Positions 1 to 11,024 of a stretch of 64,000 nucleotides of DNA are shown piece by piece. Each line of letters begins with the position of its first letter. The stretch's first letter is position 1. Origin of the DNA: Deinococcus sonorensis KR-87. GTDB taxonomy: Bacteria; Deinococcota; Deinococci; Deinococcales; Deinococcaceae. A model generated the notes under the pieces. The model did not search any database, was not told where the DNA came from, and was given only the letters and a program-made list of their open reading frames with translations. The stretch covers positions 1,269,501-1,333,500 of the forward strand of contig NZ_CP158299.1 of the NCBI RefSeq assembly GCF_040256395.1, written 5' to 3'. The position numbers and the translations under genes were made by a program.

Positions 1-1
1 C

Positions 2-205
2 GGGGAGGCGGAGGCGGCCTTCGAGGCCAGCCGGCAGCTGCTGGAACGCGGTGTCTTCGCGGTGGGCCTGGGCTTCCCGACCGTGCCGCGCGGCCTGGCC
101 CGCATCCGTAACATCGTGACGGCCGAGCACACCCGTGACGACCTGGACGCGGCGCTGGCCGCGTACCAGCAGGTGGGCCGGGACATGGGCGTGATCGGCG
201 GCTAG
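2..205 (+). CDS. kbl: glycine C-acetyltransferase (2-amino-3-ketobutyrate CoA ligase), C-terminal end
   Basis: This is the last 67 codons of an open frame that enters from outside the window and stops at TAG 203-205. The sequence reads like the C-terminal domain of the alpha-oxoamine synthase branch of fold-type I PLP enzymes: a helix, then GVFAVGLGFPTVPRG, then ARIRNIVTAEHT, which is the conserved substrate-channel strand and RxR-type element of KBL, followed by the closing helix. The family joins glycine and acetyl-CoA to 2-amino-3-ketobutyrate, or the reverse, in threonine breakdown. The catalytic lysine lies outside the window, so assignment rests on the tail alone; 8-amino-7-oxononanoate synthase (BioF) is the closest alternative. 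Confidence 0.75.
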   Translation, partial: GEAEAAFEASRQLLERGVFAVGLGFPTVPRGLARIRNIVTAEHTRDDLDAALAAYQQVGRDMGVIGG

Positions 206-237
206 GCGCTAGGTCACGTTGCTCTATCCTGGCGGTT

Positions 238-597
238 ATGGCCAGCCAGTATCAGTTCATCTGCCCCAGCTGCAGGTACGAGGCCGTCATATGTGGCGGA
301 CGCGATTCCCTGATGTCAGGCGAGGCGCTGGTCACCATCGAGTGTTTCCGCTGCCGGGAGCTGACCGATGCGCGCCCCCTCTGGAACCCCGGCTGGATGG
401 GGATGGAAGACGCATCGTGGTGGGAGCTCGCCCTGGAGCAAGTGCAGGCCCGTCTCTCGTGGCTGATCCCGCCCCGCTGCTCCACGAACCCGTGGCACCT
501 CACGCGCCGCTGGCGCATGAACTGGGCGCGGAAGGGCCGTTGTCCCCGCTGCCGGACCTGGATGGAGGCGGGCGCGGTGATGCGTATCCTCGACTGA
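238..597 (+). CDS. small zinc-ribbon protein of unknown function
   Basis: A 119-residue protein with three CxxC pairs: CPSC near residue 10, CFRC near 37 and CPRC near 103. The N-terminal part looks like a zinc ribbon, and the last pair could complete a second site. The middle is rich in Trp and Arg. I do not recognise a characterised family. A TATCCT hexamer at 225-230 sits 7 nt before the ATG, which fits a leaderless transcript and fixes the start. There is no signal peptide or membrane segment, so a cytoplasmic metal-binding or nucleic-acid-binding role is possible, but that is inference. Confidence 0.7.
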   Translation: MASQYQFICPSCRYEAVICGGRDSLMSGEALVTIECFRCRELTDARPLWNPGWMGMEDASWWELALEQVQARLSWLIPPRCSTNPWHLTRRWRMNWARKGRCPRCRTWMEAGAVMRILD

Positions 598-631
598 AGA
601 GGAGCGGTCGGGTATCACCTGAAGGGTCACC

Positions 632-757
632 TGGACGCCTTTGCGGGGTGTCGTCTGGCTGCACGTGGACTTTGAGCCGCCGCGGGAGGCCTTCTACCGG
701 CGATGCGGGTTCCGGTTCACCGCGGCCGGGCTGCTGCGGCTGGGGCCACCCGGATAA
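632..757 (+). pseudogene. GNAT acetyltransferase C-terminal remnant
   Basis: The frame ending at TAA 755-757 encodes GVVWLHVDFEPPREAFYRRC followed by GFRFTAAGLLRL. This is the typical end of a GNAT-fold acetyltransferase: beta strand, then the LHVDFEP...A-FYRRCGF tail. There is no start codon or acetyl-CoA-binding part in front of it, because the preceding bases belong to the end of the zinc-ribbon gene. It looks like the stub of a gene whose 5' part was deleted. The rest of the 598-825 gap holds only the promoter of the next gene. Confidence 0.5.
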
Positions 758-825
758 ATCTTTCCGCAAGCTCCACATGAGGTTGGGCGCAGCGCAACGG
801 TGCCGGCCAGCGGTACGGTGGCCCC

Positions 826-1545
826 ATGACCGACGCAGCGCATCTGAGAATCGACAGCAAAGTCATGTTCATCACCGGGGCCAGCATGGGCATCGGGGCG
901 GCCGTGGCGCGGCAGGCGGTGGGCAGCGGCTACAAGGTGGTGCTCACCGCCCGCAGCGAGGACAAACTGCGGGCGCTGCAGGAGGAACTGGGCGAGGAGA
1001 ACGCCCTGGTGCGGCGGGTGGACGTGACCCAATGGCCGGAGTTGACGGCGGCGGTGGACGCCACCCTGGAGCGCTTCGGACGGCTGGACGTGGCGCTGGC
1101 CAACGCCGGCTTCACAGCGGGCACCGGCAAGTACGCCAGCGGCGACCCCACCCCCGACGAGTGGCGCGAGATGATCCTGACCAACGTGCTGGGCGCGGCC
1201 CTGACAGCCCGGGCCACCCTGCCGGAGATCATCCGGACAAAGGGGCATTTTCTGCTGGTGGGCAGCGTGGCGGGCCGGGTGGCCAACCCCGGCCCCTACA
1301 GCGCCACCAAGTGGGCCGTGACCGGCATGGGCGACAGCATCCGCAAGGAGGTGAGTGGCCAGGGCGTGCGCGTGACGCTGATCGAACCGGGGCGGGTGGA
1401 CACCGACTTCTGGCGCAACGGCAAGCCGGACGCCGCCTTCCTGACCGATGACGATGTGGCGCGGGCGGTGATGTACGCGGTCAGCCAGCCGGAAGGGGTG
1501 GCCATTAACGAGCTGCTGATCCGGCCCACCACCCAGGAAGTCTGA
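826..1545 (+). CDS. SDR-family NAD(P)-dependent oxidoreductase
   Basis: A classical short-chain dehydrogenase/reductase of 239 residues. The cofactor-binding TGASMGIG loop is at about 18-25, NAG at 93-95, and the catalytic triad is Ser147, Tyr158 and Lys162 in the YSATK motif. TARSEDK after the second strand has an Arg that suggests NADP(H) preference. The PGRVDT segment near 188 is the usual substrate-loop entry. TACGGT at 814-819 lies 6 nt before the ATG and supports a leaderless start here. The substrate cannot be read from sequence; neighbouring genes do not suggest a pathway. Confidence 0.9.
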   Translation: MTDAAHLRIDSKVMFITGASMGIGAAVARQAVGSGYKVVLTARSEDKLRALQEELGEENALVRRVDVTQWPELTAAVDATLERFGRLDVALANAGFTAGTGKYASGDPTPDEWREMILTNVLGAALTARATLPEIIRTKGHFLLVGSVAGRVANPGPYSATKWAVTGMGDSIRKEVSGQGVRVTLIEPGRVDTDFWRNGKPDAAFLTDDDVARAVMYAVSQPEGVAINELLIRPTTQEV

Positions 1546-1564
1546 GCCGCCGCTAGACTGCCGC

Positions 1565-2557
1565 ATGCCGAGTCATCTGCTGAAGTCCGACCATATCCAT
1601 ACCGTCTGGGACGCCGCGCTGGAGCCGGCGTTGCGGGTGGAGGACGGCGCCACCGTCACCTTTCAGACGCTGGAGGCCAGTTACGGCAGCGTGGCCCGGC
1701 AGGTGCAGGCCGGGGCGGCGGGCGACCCGCTGCACGCGCTGGTCAGCGCCGATGCATACCCGGAGCGGCCCTCCACTGGCGGGCAGCGCGGCCACCCGCT
1801 GACCGGGCCGGTGTATGTGGAGGGCGCCCGGTCCGGAGACACCCTGGTGGTGGAACTGCTGGAGGTGCAGCCGGGCAGCTGGGGCTGGACCGGGGTGCGG
1901 CCGGGCGGCATCGGTCTGCTGGACCACGAGCTGAGTGCCAGCGGCGCGCTCGGCGCTCCCTATACCCACTTCTGGGACCTGCGCGGCGACCACACTGACT
2001 TCCTGCCGGGGATTCGCCTGCCGCTGGCCCCCTTCCCGGGCGTGGTGGGACTGGCTCCGGCCGCGCCCGGCCCGCACCCCACCAGCCCGCCGCGCCGGGT
2101 CGGCGGCAACATGGACGTGCGGCAGCTGGTGGCGGGCAGCACGCTGTACCTGCCGGTGGAGGTGGAGGGTGCCCTGCTGAGCATCGGGGACGTGCATGCG
2201 GCCCAGGGCGACGGGGAGTTGTGCGGCACCGGCATCGAGACCGACGGCGTGGTCACGGTGCGCCTGAGCGTGCGCCACGACTGGCCCATCGACAGCCCGC
2301 AGCTGCAGACGCCGCCGGAACCCACCGCGCTGTGGGCGCAGGGCGCCTTCCAGGTGACCGGCCACGCCCCGGACCTGATGGAGGCGGCCCGCATCGCCCT
2401 GCGCGGGATGCTGCGCCACCTGGGCCGCGAGTACGGCCTGGAGCTGCCACAGGCGTATGTGCTGTGCAGCGCCTGCGTGGACCTGCGGATCAGTCAGGTG
2501 GTGGACGCGCCGAACTGGACGGTCAGCGCGCTGCTGCCGCTGAGCATCTTCAGCTGA
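1565..2557 (+). CDS. acetamidase/formamidase family protein
   Basis: A 330-residue protein of the FmdA/AmdA family, which hydrolyses short-chain amides to ammonia and the carboxylate using a metal site. Recognisable features are the GPVYVEGARSGDTLVVELL region near 80-100, the internal NMDVRQLVAGSTLYLPVEV segment near 180, GDVHAAQGDGELCGTGIE near 205-222 (the family's metal-site glutamate and histidine region), and a C-terminal CSACVDLRISQVVD. Length is normal for the family. TAGACT at 1554-1559 is 5 nt upstream of the ATG. It is convergent with the DinB-like gene that follows; no amide transporter or regulator is nearby, so the natural substrate is open. Confidence 0.88.
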   Translation: MPSHLLKSDHIHTVWDAALEPALRVEDGATVTFQTLEASYGSVARQVQAGAAGDPLHALVSADAYPERPSTGGQRGHPLTGPVYVEGARSGDTLVVELLEVQPGSWGWTGVRPGGIGLLDHELSASGALGAPYTHFWDLRGDHTDFLPGIRLPLAPFPGVVGLAPAAPGPHPTSPPRRVGGNMDVRQLVAGSTLYLPVEVEGALLSIGDVHAAQGDGELCGTGIETDGVVTVRLSVRHDWPIDSPQLQTPPEPTALWAQGAFQVTGHAPDLMEAARIALRGMLRHLGREYGLELPQAYVLCSACVDLRISQVVDAPNWTVSALLPLSIFS

Positions 2558-2573
2558 ACAGGGTGCGGCAGCC

Positions 2574-3056
2574 TCAGCCGATCAGCTTGAGCGTCTGCCG
2601 CACAGCGCCCAGGTGATACACCACATGGGCCAGCCCGCCCACCAGCCCGCCGGCCGCATCCTGATCCCACTCGGCCTGCTGGCCGGCCAGGGTCAGCAGG
2701 CCCTGATAGGCAGCCTGAACGCGGGCCTGCAGCGTGGTCCAGGCCTCGTCGTCCACCACCGCCGGCTGGAAGCTCCCGGGCCAGTCGAAGGGCCCGCGCT
2801 CGCCGGCCTGCCAGCGCACGATCACCTCCATGTGATACGCCACATGCGCGGCGTGGGCCGCCACGCTCAGGCCCAGCGCCGTGGGGTCGCTGGCCTGGGC
2901 CGCATTCAGGCCGCTCAGGGTGGCCAGCAGGCCGTGGTTGTCGCTGCCGTCGGCCTTGGTGCTGTCCAGAAACGCGGTGCCCTGCCCCGGCGTGCCGCCC
3001 TCCACCGCTTCCTTCAGCACCGCCAGGGTGCCGTCCAGCCAGGTCTGGTCGCTCAT
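2574..3056 (-). CDS. DinB/YfiT-like four-helix protein
   Basis: A 160-residue all-helical protein. His residues in HAAHVAYHMEV (middle) and HVVYHLGAVRQ (near the C-terminus) match the metal-binding histidines of the DinB/YfiT superfamily, whose members include bacillithiol- and mycothiol-dependent thiol transferases as well as many uncharacterised proteins. The open frame continues further upstream, but the ATG at 3056 is preceded by AAGGAGG at good spacing and gives the family's normal length. Deinococcus makes bacillithiol, so a thiol-transferase role is conceivable, but it is not shown by the sequence. Confidence 0.75.
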   Translation of the reverse strand: MSDQTWLDGTLAVLKEAVEGGTPGQGTAFLDSTKADGSDNHGLLATLSGLNAAQASDPTALGLSVAAHAAHVAYHMEVIVRWQAGERGPFDWPGSFQPAVVDDEAWTTLQARVQAAYQGLLTLAGQQAEWDQDAAGGLVGGLAHVVYHLGAVRQTLKLIG

Positions 3057-3156
3057 CGGTCCTCCTTGCCTGTGTAGGCCAGCGGCCCGGCGATGACGCC
3101 AGCCCCGGGCCTGGCCCTCACCATACCCTGGACCTCCCGGTGCAGGCGGCCCCTGC

Positions 3157-3766
3157 TCAGTCCTGGGGCGCCACCACCCGCGCGACCACCCAGCTGTGCT
3201 TTCCGATGCGGCGCTGGCGCTCGAACCCCTGCCGCTCGAACATGGCGACACTGCCGTTGTGAATGAAGCCGGAGGCGACCGAGCGGCCGGTCACGTCTTC
3301 CGGGTAGCTCTCCACCATGCCGCCGCCGAGCCGGGCGATGGCCTCCAGCGCGCCCCGCAGGGCAGCCGTGGCCACCCCCTGCCGGCGGGCGGTGCGGTCC
3401 ACGAAGAAGCAGGTGATGCGCCAGTCCGGAAGGGCGGAGAGGCCCTCCTGGTACGCGCGCCGGCGCTTGATGCGCGGCAGTTCGTCCGGCGAGCCGAACT
3501 GACACCAGCCCACGCAGATGGGGCCCCGGTAGACCAGCGCCGCGTGGGCGCGCCCCTCGCGGACGTCGGCACTCCTTCTGCTGGCGGTGCTGCTCCGGCG
3601 TGGTGCCGCTTCCGGCCCCCTCGGCATGAAACGCCATACACCAGCAGCCGCCCCACACGCCGCTGTGCCGCTCCACCAGGGCGGCAAAGTCCGGCCAGGT
3701 GGCCGAGTCCAGCAACCGGACCGACAGCTCCGGTGCGGCTTCAGGGGGGTCGGAGGGCGCGGTCAT
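3157..3766 (-). pseudogene. GNAT acetyltransferase interrupted by a frameshift
   Basis: Two overlapping frames together encode one GNAT protein. The N-terminal part starts at ATG 3766 and runs through SGVWGGCWCMAFH to TPEQHRQQKE. The rest continues in another frame from SADVREGRAHAALVY through GWCQFGSPDELPRIK, the acetyl-CoA-binding RTARRQGVATAALRGAL and a C-terminal VAMFERQGF. Removing one G near 3569-3573 would join them at the length expected for this family. The gene starts 4 nt after mqnA stops, so it was the last gene of the mqnE-mqnA operon. It may be a true recent mutation or a base-call error. Confidence 0.75.
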
Positions 3767-3770
3767 CGGC

Positions 3771-4638
3771 TCAGTCCGGCTCCGCGAACACCAGCGGCGC
3801 GTGGCCCGGCGTGCTGAGGTCCGCAAACTCCGCCAGCCCCAGCCGGTCCGGGGCCTCCAGGTGATAGCGGAAATTCCAGAGGTAGTGCTGCACCACCCGC
3901 TCCGGCAACCCCAGCTTCAGGGCGTGGCGCTCGCTCACCTCGGCCAGGTGGCCGATGCCGTGTCGTCGGGCCTGCCGCATCGCCTGCACCAGCGCGTGCG
4001 GCGGCGGCGCGTCCTTGCGGTAGGCCCACACCGCAAACGCAAAGGGATGCCCGGTCAGCTCGAACCACTTCATGGCCAGATCGGTGACGGTCACGCCGCC
4101 GCGTTCGTGCGGCAGGTTCAGCATGCTGACGTCCTCACCGATGGGGCCGACCACCTCGTACCATTCCTTCAGGGCGCTGTCCCCGATGCGCAGCACCCCG
4201 TCGTAGCCCGCCGAGAGCAGCGCCAGCGCCGTACCCTCGGCCCGCTCCAGCTGCACCTCCAGGCCGGTCTGGCGCAGCAACACCTCCAGCAGCGCCACGC
4301 TGGTGGCGCTCTGGGCGGTCAGGGCGATGCGCCCGCCCTGCAGCTCGGCCCAGGGCCGGCGGTGGAACAGATTGACGCTGTAGACCGCGCCCAGCACCGA
4401 GACGCTGAAGTCTGGCAGCGCGGCCAGCACGTCTGCGTTGCGGATGAATTCCACCCCGCTGATGTTCGCCAGGTTCACCTGACCCGACAGCAGCGCGGCA
4501 TTCATCTCGGTGGGCACGCCGCGCACGGCGCTCACGCCCTCCGGTAGCCGCAACGAGTCCAGGATGGGGGCCACGTTGGTGTAGTGGATCAGTCCGATGG
4601 GGTAGGGCTTGGTGGTGGCCACCGGCTCGCCAGCCGGT

Positions 4639-4655
<17 letters not shown>
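3771..4655 (-). CDS. mqnA: chorismate dehydratase, menaquinone biosynthesis
   Basis: A 294-residue MqnA, the periplasmic-binding-protein-like enzyme that dehydrates chorismate to 3-[(1-carboxyvinyl)oxy]benzoate, the first step of the futalosine menaquinone route. Diagnostic segments are YPIGLIHYTNVAPIL near residues 18-32, VRGVPTEMNAALLSGQVNLANISG near 44-68, and RIALTAQSATSVALLEVLL near 109-127. The ATG lies inside the last 17 nt of mqnE, so the two are translationally coupled; a GTG slightly downstream is an alternative start. The product of MqnA is a substrate of the adjacent MqnE, which explains the pairing. Confidence 0.92.
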
Positions 4656-5769
<1,114 letters not shown>

Positions 5770-5841
5770 ACGGCCATGCTACGCCTGTCCCCTCAGGACA
5801 ACCGTACCCAAGTGAACGGCTGCACGAGCGGCGTTCGCCCC

Positions 5842-6402
5842 TCAGCGCAGCAGACGCCCCGCCTCCAGCCGGGCCTTCACCTGCGGCCACTCGTTATCCG
5901 TGACGCTGAACATCACCGAGTCGCGGCTGGAGCCGTCCGGCCTTAGCATGTGCTTGCGCAGCACCCCCTCACGCACCGCGCCCAGCCCCTCAATGGCCGT
6001 CTGCGAGCGGGTGTTGAGCAGGTCGGTCTTGAGTTCCACCCGTTGCATGCCCATCACCTCGAAGGCATGCTCCATCAGCAGCCGCTTGAAGCCCCGGTTC
6101 ACCCCGGTCCGCATGAACTGCGGGGCCAGCCAGGTGCTGCCGATTTCCAGGCGGCGATGGGCCGGGCGAAGTTCCATGTAGCGCGTGCTGCCGGCGTACT
6201 CGCCCGCCACCTGCGCCACGAACACCTGCTGGTCCGGGGCGTCCAGCCCGCCGTGATAGAAGGCCAGCGTATCCGGCAGGGTGCCCATCCGGGCGTACTC
6301 GGGCGCGTGGGCGGCGGCCAGCGCCATCAGCGGCGCGATGTCCTGGTCCTGAAGAGGGCTGAGGGTCAGGTCGCCGCTGCGGAGGCTGAGGTCGTGACGC
6401 AT
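5842..6402 (-). CDS. RimJ/RimL-type GNAT N-acetyltransferase
   Basis: A 186-residue acetyltransferase of the RimL/SpeG-like group: YAGSTRYMELRPAHRRLEIGSTWL in the middle, GVNRGFKRLLMEHAFE for the acetyl-CoA loop, and a C-terminal LNTRSQTAIEGLGAVREGVLRKH, the usual ribosomal-protein-acetylase-like tail. The frame stays open upstream, but ATG 6402 is 6 nt after TACAGT on the minus strand and aligns with the family start. Substrate unknown. It stands alone, divergent from the small gene at 6549. Confidence 0.85.
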   Translation of the reverse strand: MRHDLSLRSGDLTLSPLQDQDIAPLMALAAAHAPEYARMGTLPDTLAFYHGGLDAPDQQVFVAQVAGEYAGSTRYMELRPAHRRLEIGSTWLAPQFMRTGVNRGFKRLLMEHAFEVMGMQRVELKTDLLNTRSQTAIEGLGAVREGVLRKHMLRPDGSSRDSVMFSVTDNEWPQVKARLEAGRLLR

Positions 6403-6548
6403 GGAGCCACTGTACCGGGCAGCCGGACGCCCCTGGCGCTGCAAGTGTGCCGAGGCCCAAGGCTGCTTTACGGCATCCGCAACGCCCACACCTGCAGAGC
6501 GGCGATGGTAGGGGCAGCAGGGCGCGGCCGCCGCGCCCAGGAGGCCCC

Positions 6549-6722
6549 ATGACCACAGACCGAACCCAGGACCAGCCGAGCCCCACGCCAGCTTCCGATC
6601 AGCCGGGCAGCCGGCCCGACACCACGCCGGACCAGACCCCGGTCTCGGATGACCAGCAGCAGCAGGACCACACCGGCACACACGGCCGCCCCTCCGACGA
6701 CAGCGATCCCGGGCACAGCTGA
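6549..6722 (+). CDS. 57-residue disordered hydrophilic protein
   Basis: A short frame starting with ATG 9 nt after CAGGAGG. The product is made almost only of Pro, Ser, Thr, Asp, Gln, Gly and Arg, with a QQQQ run, and must be unstructured. No cysteine, signal peptide or hydrophobic segment. It resembles the short hydrophilic proteins that are common in Deinococcus, but I cannot assign a function. The good ribosome-binding site is the main support; composition could also arise from a spurious frame in GC-rich DNA. Confidence 0.5.
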   Translation: MTTDRTQDQPSPTPASDQPGSRPDTTPDQTPVSDDQQQQDHTGTHGRPSDDSDPGHS

Positions 6723-6739
6723 GGGAAAAGGAGGAGCGC

Positions 6740-7345
6740 CTACAACCGGCTGCGGTACTTTTCCACCAGTTCGTCCAGCGCCTCACGCAGCAGGCTGGCC
6801 TCGGTGCGCTCCAGCGCGGCCGCAAGTTTGCCCAGCCGCTCCAGCTGGCTTTTTGGGTAGTAATTGCTCTTGAGGGTCATCTTGCTCTCCACATAGATGC
6901 ACGCCCGCCCTCGCCCCTCGCGTTTGGCCCGCAGCAGTGCTTCGTCGGCGGCGCGCTGCAGGTCCAGGCTGGCATCGGCGTGGGCCGGACGTCCGGCCAG
7001 GCCCACGGACAGGCTCAGGGTCCGGGGCCATTCCGGGTCACGGTTGATCTGGAAATGCCGGATGATCTCGTCAAAGAGGATCAGGGCCGTTTCGGGCGCA
7101 CTCTCCGGCAGGATGGCGGCGTACTCGTCCCCTCCAAAGCGGGCGACGTGGCTGCCAGCGGGCAGGCTGCCGCTCAGCAGGCGCTCCACGATCCGCAGCA
7201 CTCGGTCGCCCTCGGCACGGCCGAGCAGATCGTTGAGCGGCTTGAAGTGATCCACATCCACCAGGGCCAGCGTGAGGGGTACGCCCTGCAGACCCTGCAT
7301 GGTCTTCTCAAATTCGGCGCGCGACAGGATGGGCGGACGGGCCAT
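6740..7345 (-). CDS. GGDEF-domain diguanylate cyclase
   Basis: A 201-residue protein consisting of one GGDEF domain. The metal-binding [12 protein letters not shown] is near residues 28-39 and the active-site loop is RFGGDEY at 69-75, an accepted GGDEF variant, so it is probably active in making cyclic di-GMP. No sensor domain precedes it; about 45 residues after the domain form a charged helical tail. The frame can be extended to a TTG four codons upstream, but GGAGG falls between them and sits 6 nt before ATG 7345, which is therefore the start. It is divergent from groES across an AT-rich region. Confidence 0.88.
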   Translation of the reverse strand: MARPPILSRAEFEKTMQGLQGVPLTLALVDVDHFKPLNDLLGRAEGDRVLRIVERLLSGSLPAGSHVARFGGDEYAAILPESAPETALILFDEIIRHFQINRDPEWPRTLSLSVGLAGRPAHADASLDLQRAADEALLRAKREGRGRACIYVESKMTLKSNYYPKSQLERLGKLAAALERTEASLLREALDELVEKYRSRL

Positions 7346-7441
7346 ATACTCCTCCAAAATTCGTGTATGTCTTTGAACATATATATATCAGAACGTACAT
7401 ATGCAGCGCAATACGGAGCGCCCGACGCCCTCCAGGCGCAA
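7346..7441. promoter_or_regulatory. AT-rich divergent promoter region between the GGDEF gene and groES
   Basis: This stretch is strikingly AT-rich for this genome, with an alternating AT run around 7379-7388 and CATATG at 7399-7404. It must contain the promoter of the minus-strand GGDEF gene; TATAT-type hexamers read on the minus strand within the AT run are candidates for its -10, but no single choice stands out. Its AT content also suggests easy melting or binding of a nucleoid protein. Confidence 0.4.
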
Positions 7442-7462
7442 CTTGAGCGAGTCGCACTCATA
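7442..7462. promoter_or_regulatory. HAIR-like (HspR) operator upstream of groES
   Basis: The left arm CTTGAGC and right arm ACTCATA are separated by exactly 7 nt, matching the HspR-associated inverted repeat (arms CTTGAGT and ACTCAAG, spacer 7) at 11 of 14 arm positions. It lies just upstream of the groES -35. HspR is an established repressor of chaperone genes in Deinococcus and actinobacteria. Binding here is inference. Confidence 0.5.
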
Positions 7463-7479
7463 TTCCTATATTTCAGACA

Positions 7480-7509
7480 TTGACATTTGCCTGAGTGCGG
7501 GGCTAACAT
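7480..7509 (+). promoter_or_regulatory. sigma-70-type promoter of groES-groEL
   Basis: A consensus TTGACA at 7480-7485 is followed after 18 nt by TAACAT at 7504-7509. Unlike most genes here, groES has a long untranslated leader of about 70 nt and a Shine-Dalgarno site. TGAGTGCG inside the spacer (7492-7499) pairs with CGCACTCA at 7453-7460, an exact 8-bp inverted repeat. Confidence 0.8.
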
Positions 7510-7586
7510 TCCCGCTGGAACGGCAAAATCCTGTCGGACGACCGACGGGCCGAATCCCATCTATCTCAATTACAGGAGGCACTGCT

Positions 7587-7874
7587 ATGCTCAAACCTTT
7601 AGGCGACCGGATCCTGGTGGAAATCATCGAAGAGAACGAGCAGAAGACGGCCGGCGGCCTCTACGTCCCGGACACTGCCAAGGAAAAGAGCCAGCGCGGC
7701 CGGGTTGTGGCGGTGGGCAGCGGCAAGACGCTCGACAACGGCACCAAGGTGCCGGTGGAAGTGAAGTCGGGCGACACCGTCTACTTCGCCAAGTACGGCG
7801 GCACCGAAGTCTCGCTGGACGGCAAGAACTACAGCATCCTGTCCGAGCGCGACATCCTGGCGATTGTCGAGTAA
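7587..7874 (+). CDS. groES: co-chaperonin GroES
   Basis: A 95-residue chaperonin-10, full length. It starts [12 protein letters not shown] and carries the mobile loop [18 protein letters not shown] at about 22-39 that docks onto GroEL, followed by [13 protein letters not shown] 7587 is 7 nt after AGGAGG; longer open extension upstream lacks similarity. It caps the GroEL folding chamber as a heptamer in the cytoplasm. groEL follows 104 nt later in the same transcript. Expected to be heat-induced; see the HAIR-like element and promoter upstream. Confidence 0.98.
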   Translation: MLKPLGDRILVEIIEENEQKTAGGLYVPDTAKEKSQRGRVVAVGSGKTLDNGTKVPVEVKSGDTVYFAKYGGTEVSLDGKNYSILSERDILAIVE

Positions 7875-7891
7875 GGCGGGCGGCGTCCTGA

Positions 7892-9631
<1,740 letters not shown>

Positions 9632-9658
9632 CCCCGGCGCAGCTTCGGCTGAACCTGA

Positions 9659-9687
9659 CCCCTCACCTCCGGGTGGGGGGGTTTTTT
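9659..9687 (+). terminator. intrinsic terminator of groESL
   Basis: CCCCTCACC pairs with GGTGGGGGG across a 4-nt loop (one G-T pair), followed by TTTTTT at 9682-9687. Confidence 0.85.
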
Positions 9688-9778
9688 GTGGGGCCGGCGC
9701 AAGTCGCAAGGTTCGCCCAATGGCGGGCCGGGCGTTGTCTTACGGTCTGGGCCACGCGCCGGGGCTAGGGTGCGCCGC

Positions 9779-11017
9779 ATGAGCACGAACGCGGCATCGT
9801 CCGGCCACCGCTGGCGGACCTTCGAGGCGCTGGGAAACCGGGAATTTCGCTGGCTGTGGCTGGCCCTGCTGGTGTCGGCGGTGGGCACCTGGATGCAGGT
9901 GGTGACGCTCAGCCTGCTGGTGCTGCGCATCACCAAAGGCTCCACGCTGGCGCTGGGCTCAGTGTCGCTGACGCAGGCGCTGGCCTTCGTGCTGTTCAGC
10001 TTCGTGGGCGGAAGCGTGGCCGACCGCTTCGACAAGCGCAAACTGCTGCTGGTCACCCAGAGCCTGCTGGGCCTCGGGTCGCTGGCCCTGGGCCTGCTGG
10101 CCGTGACCAACCACGCCAGCCTGTGGTCCATCCTGTGCCTCGCCTTCTTCTCCAGCGCGGTGCTGAGCTTCGACCAGCCGACCCGCAGCGCGCTGGTGCC
10201 GCTGCTGGTGCCGGAAGAGCTGCTGACCAACGCGGTGGCGCTGCAGTCGGTGGCGTTCAGCGCGGCGGCGGCAGTGGGACCGGCCCTGGCCGGCTTCCTA
10301 TCGGGGCCGCTGGGGCTGGGCGGCATCTTTCTGCTGGACGCCGCCAGTTTCGCCGGCATGCTGATCGTGCTGTGGCGCATCCGGCTGTCCGGGCGGGCCG
10401 CCGCCCGCGACCAGGACCGCAGCTTCCTGGAGTCGCTGAAGGAGGTGTTTCAGGTGATTCGCCAGGACCCGGCGCTGCCGTGGCTGATCAGCGGCTACGC
10501 GGCGGTGCTGTTCTTCGGGCCGAGCGTGTCGCTGATCCTGCCGATCTTCGCCCAGCGGGTGCTGCACCTGAACAATGCCGGGCTCGGCTGGCTGTTCACG
10601 GCGGTCGGGCTCGGCACCATCCTGGGCGGGCTGACGGTGGCGTCGCTGCGCGAGATGAAGCGCCGGGGCCTGATCTTTCTGCTGGCGGCCGCCGTGTGGG
10701 TGGGGGCGCTGGTGTGGCTGGGGCTGAGCCACACCCTGCTGATGGCCCTGGGCGCGCTCTTCGTGTTCGGGGTGGCGCTCAACACCGTGCAGTCGATCTC
10801 CATCGCGCTGATGCAGGGCCGGGTGGAGGAGCGGCTGCGCGGCCGCATCATGAGCGTCAACACCCTGCTGATGATGGGACTGCGGCCGCTGGGCGACTTC
10901 CCGGCCGGTGCCTTGGCCGGGGCGATGGGGCCGGGCGGCGTGGTGCTGCTGGGGGCCGGCATCGTGGCGGCGTTCATGGCCTTCCTCGGCACCCGAAAAG
11001 GGCTGCGCGAAGTGTGA
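9779..11017 (+). CDS. MFS transporter, efflux type
   Basis: A 412-residue major facilitator with about 12 hydrophobic segments. WLALLVSAVGTWMQVV near the start and the loop 2-3 motif GGSVADRFDKRK near 75 are typical of the MFS_3/enterobactin-exporter-like group, as is ERLRGRIMSVNTL before TM 11. Substrate unknown. The frame extends about 30 codons upstream, but ATG 9779 is 7 nt after TAGGGT and matches the family N-terminus. Convergent with the DUF7079-like gene. Confidence 0.88.
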   Translation: MSTNAASSGHRWRTFEALGNREFRWLWLALLVSAVGTWMQVVTLSLLVLRITKGSTLALGSVSLTQALAFVLFSFVGGSVADRFDKRKLLLVTQSLLGLGSLALGLLAVTNHASLWSILCLAFFSSAVLSFDQPTRSALVPLLVPEELLTNAVALQSVAFSAAAAVGPALAGFLSGPLGLGGIFLLDAASFAGMLIVLWRIRLSGRAAARDQDRSFLESLKEVFQVIRQDPALPWLISGYAAVLFFGPSVSLILPIFAQRVLHLNNAGLGWLFTAVGLGTILGGLTVASLREMKRRGLIFLLAAAVWVGALVWLGLSHTLLMALGALFVFGVALNTVQSISIALMQGRVEERLRGRIMSVNTLLMMGLRPLGDFPAGALAGAMGPGGVVLLGAGIVAAFMAFLGTRKGLREV

Positions 11018-11024
11018 GCGGCCC

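Noticed and set aside
7360..7410. Radiation/desiccation response motif near the GGDEF/groES intergenic region
   Set aside because: The AT-rich run does not match the 17-bp palindrome known from Deinococcus damage-response genes.
7442..7499. CIRCE element upstream of groES
   Set aside because: GCACTC and GAGTGC are present, but the space between the arms is 31 nt instead of 9; the HAIR-like reading fits better.
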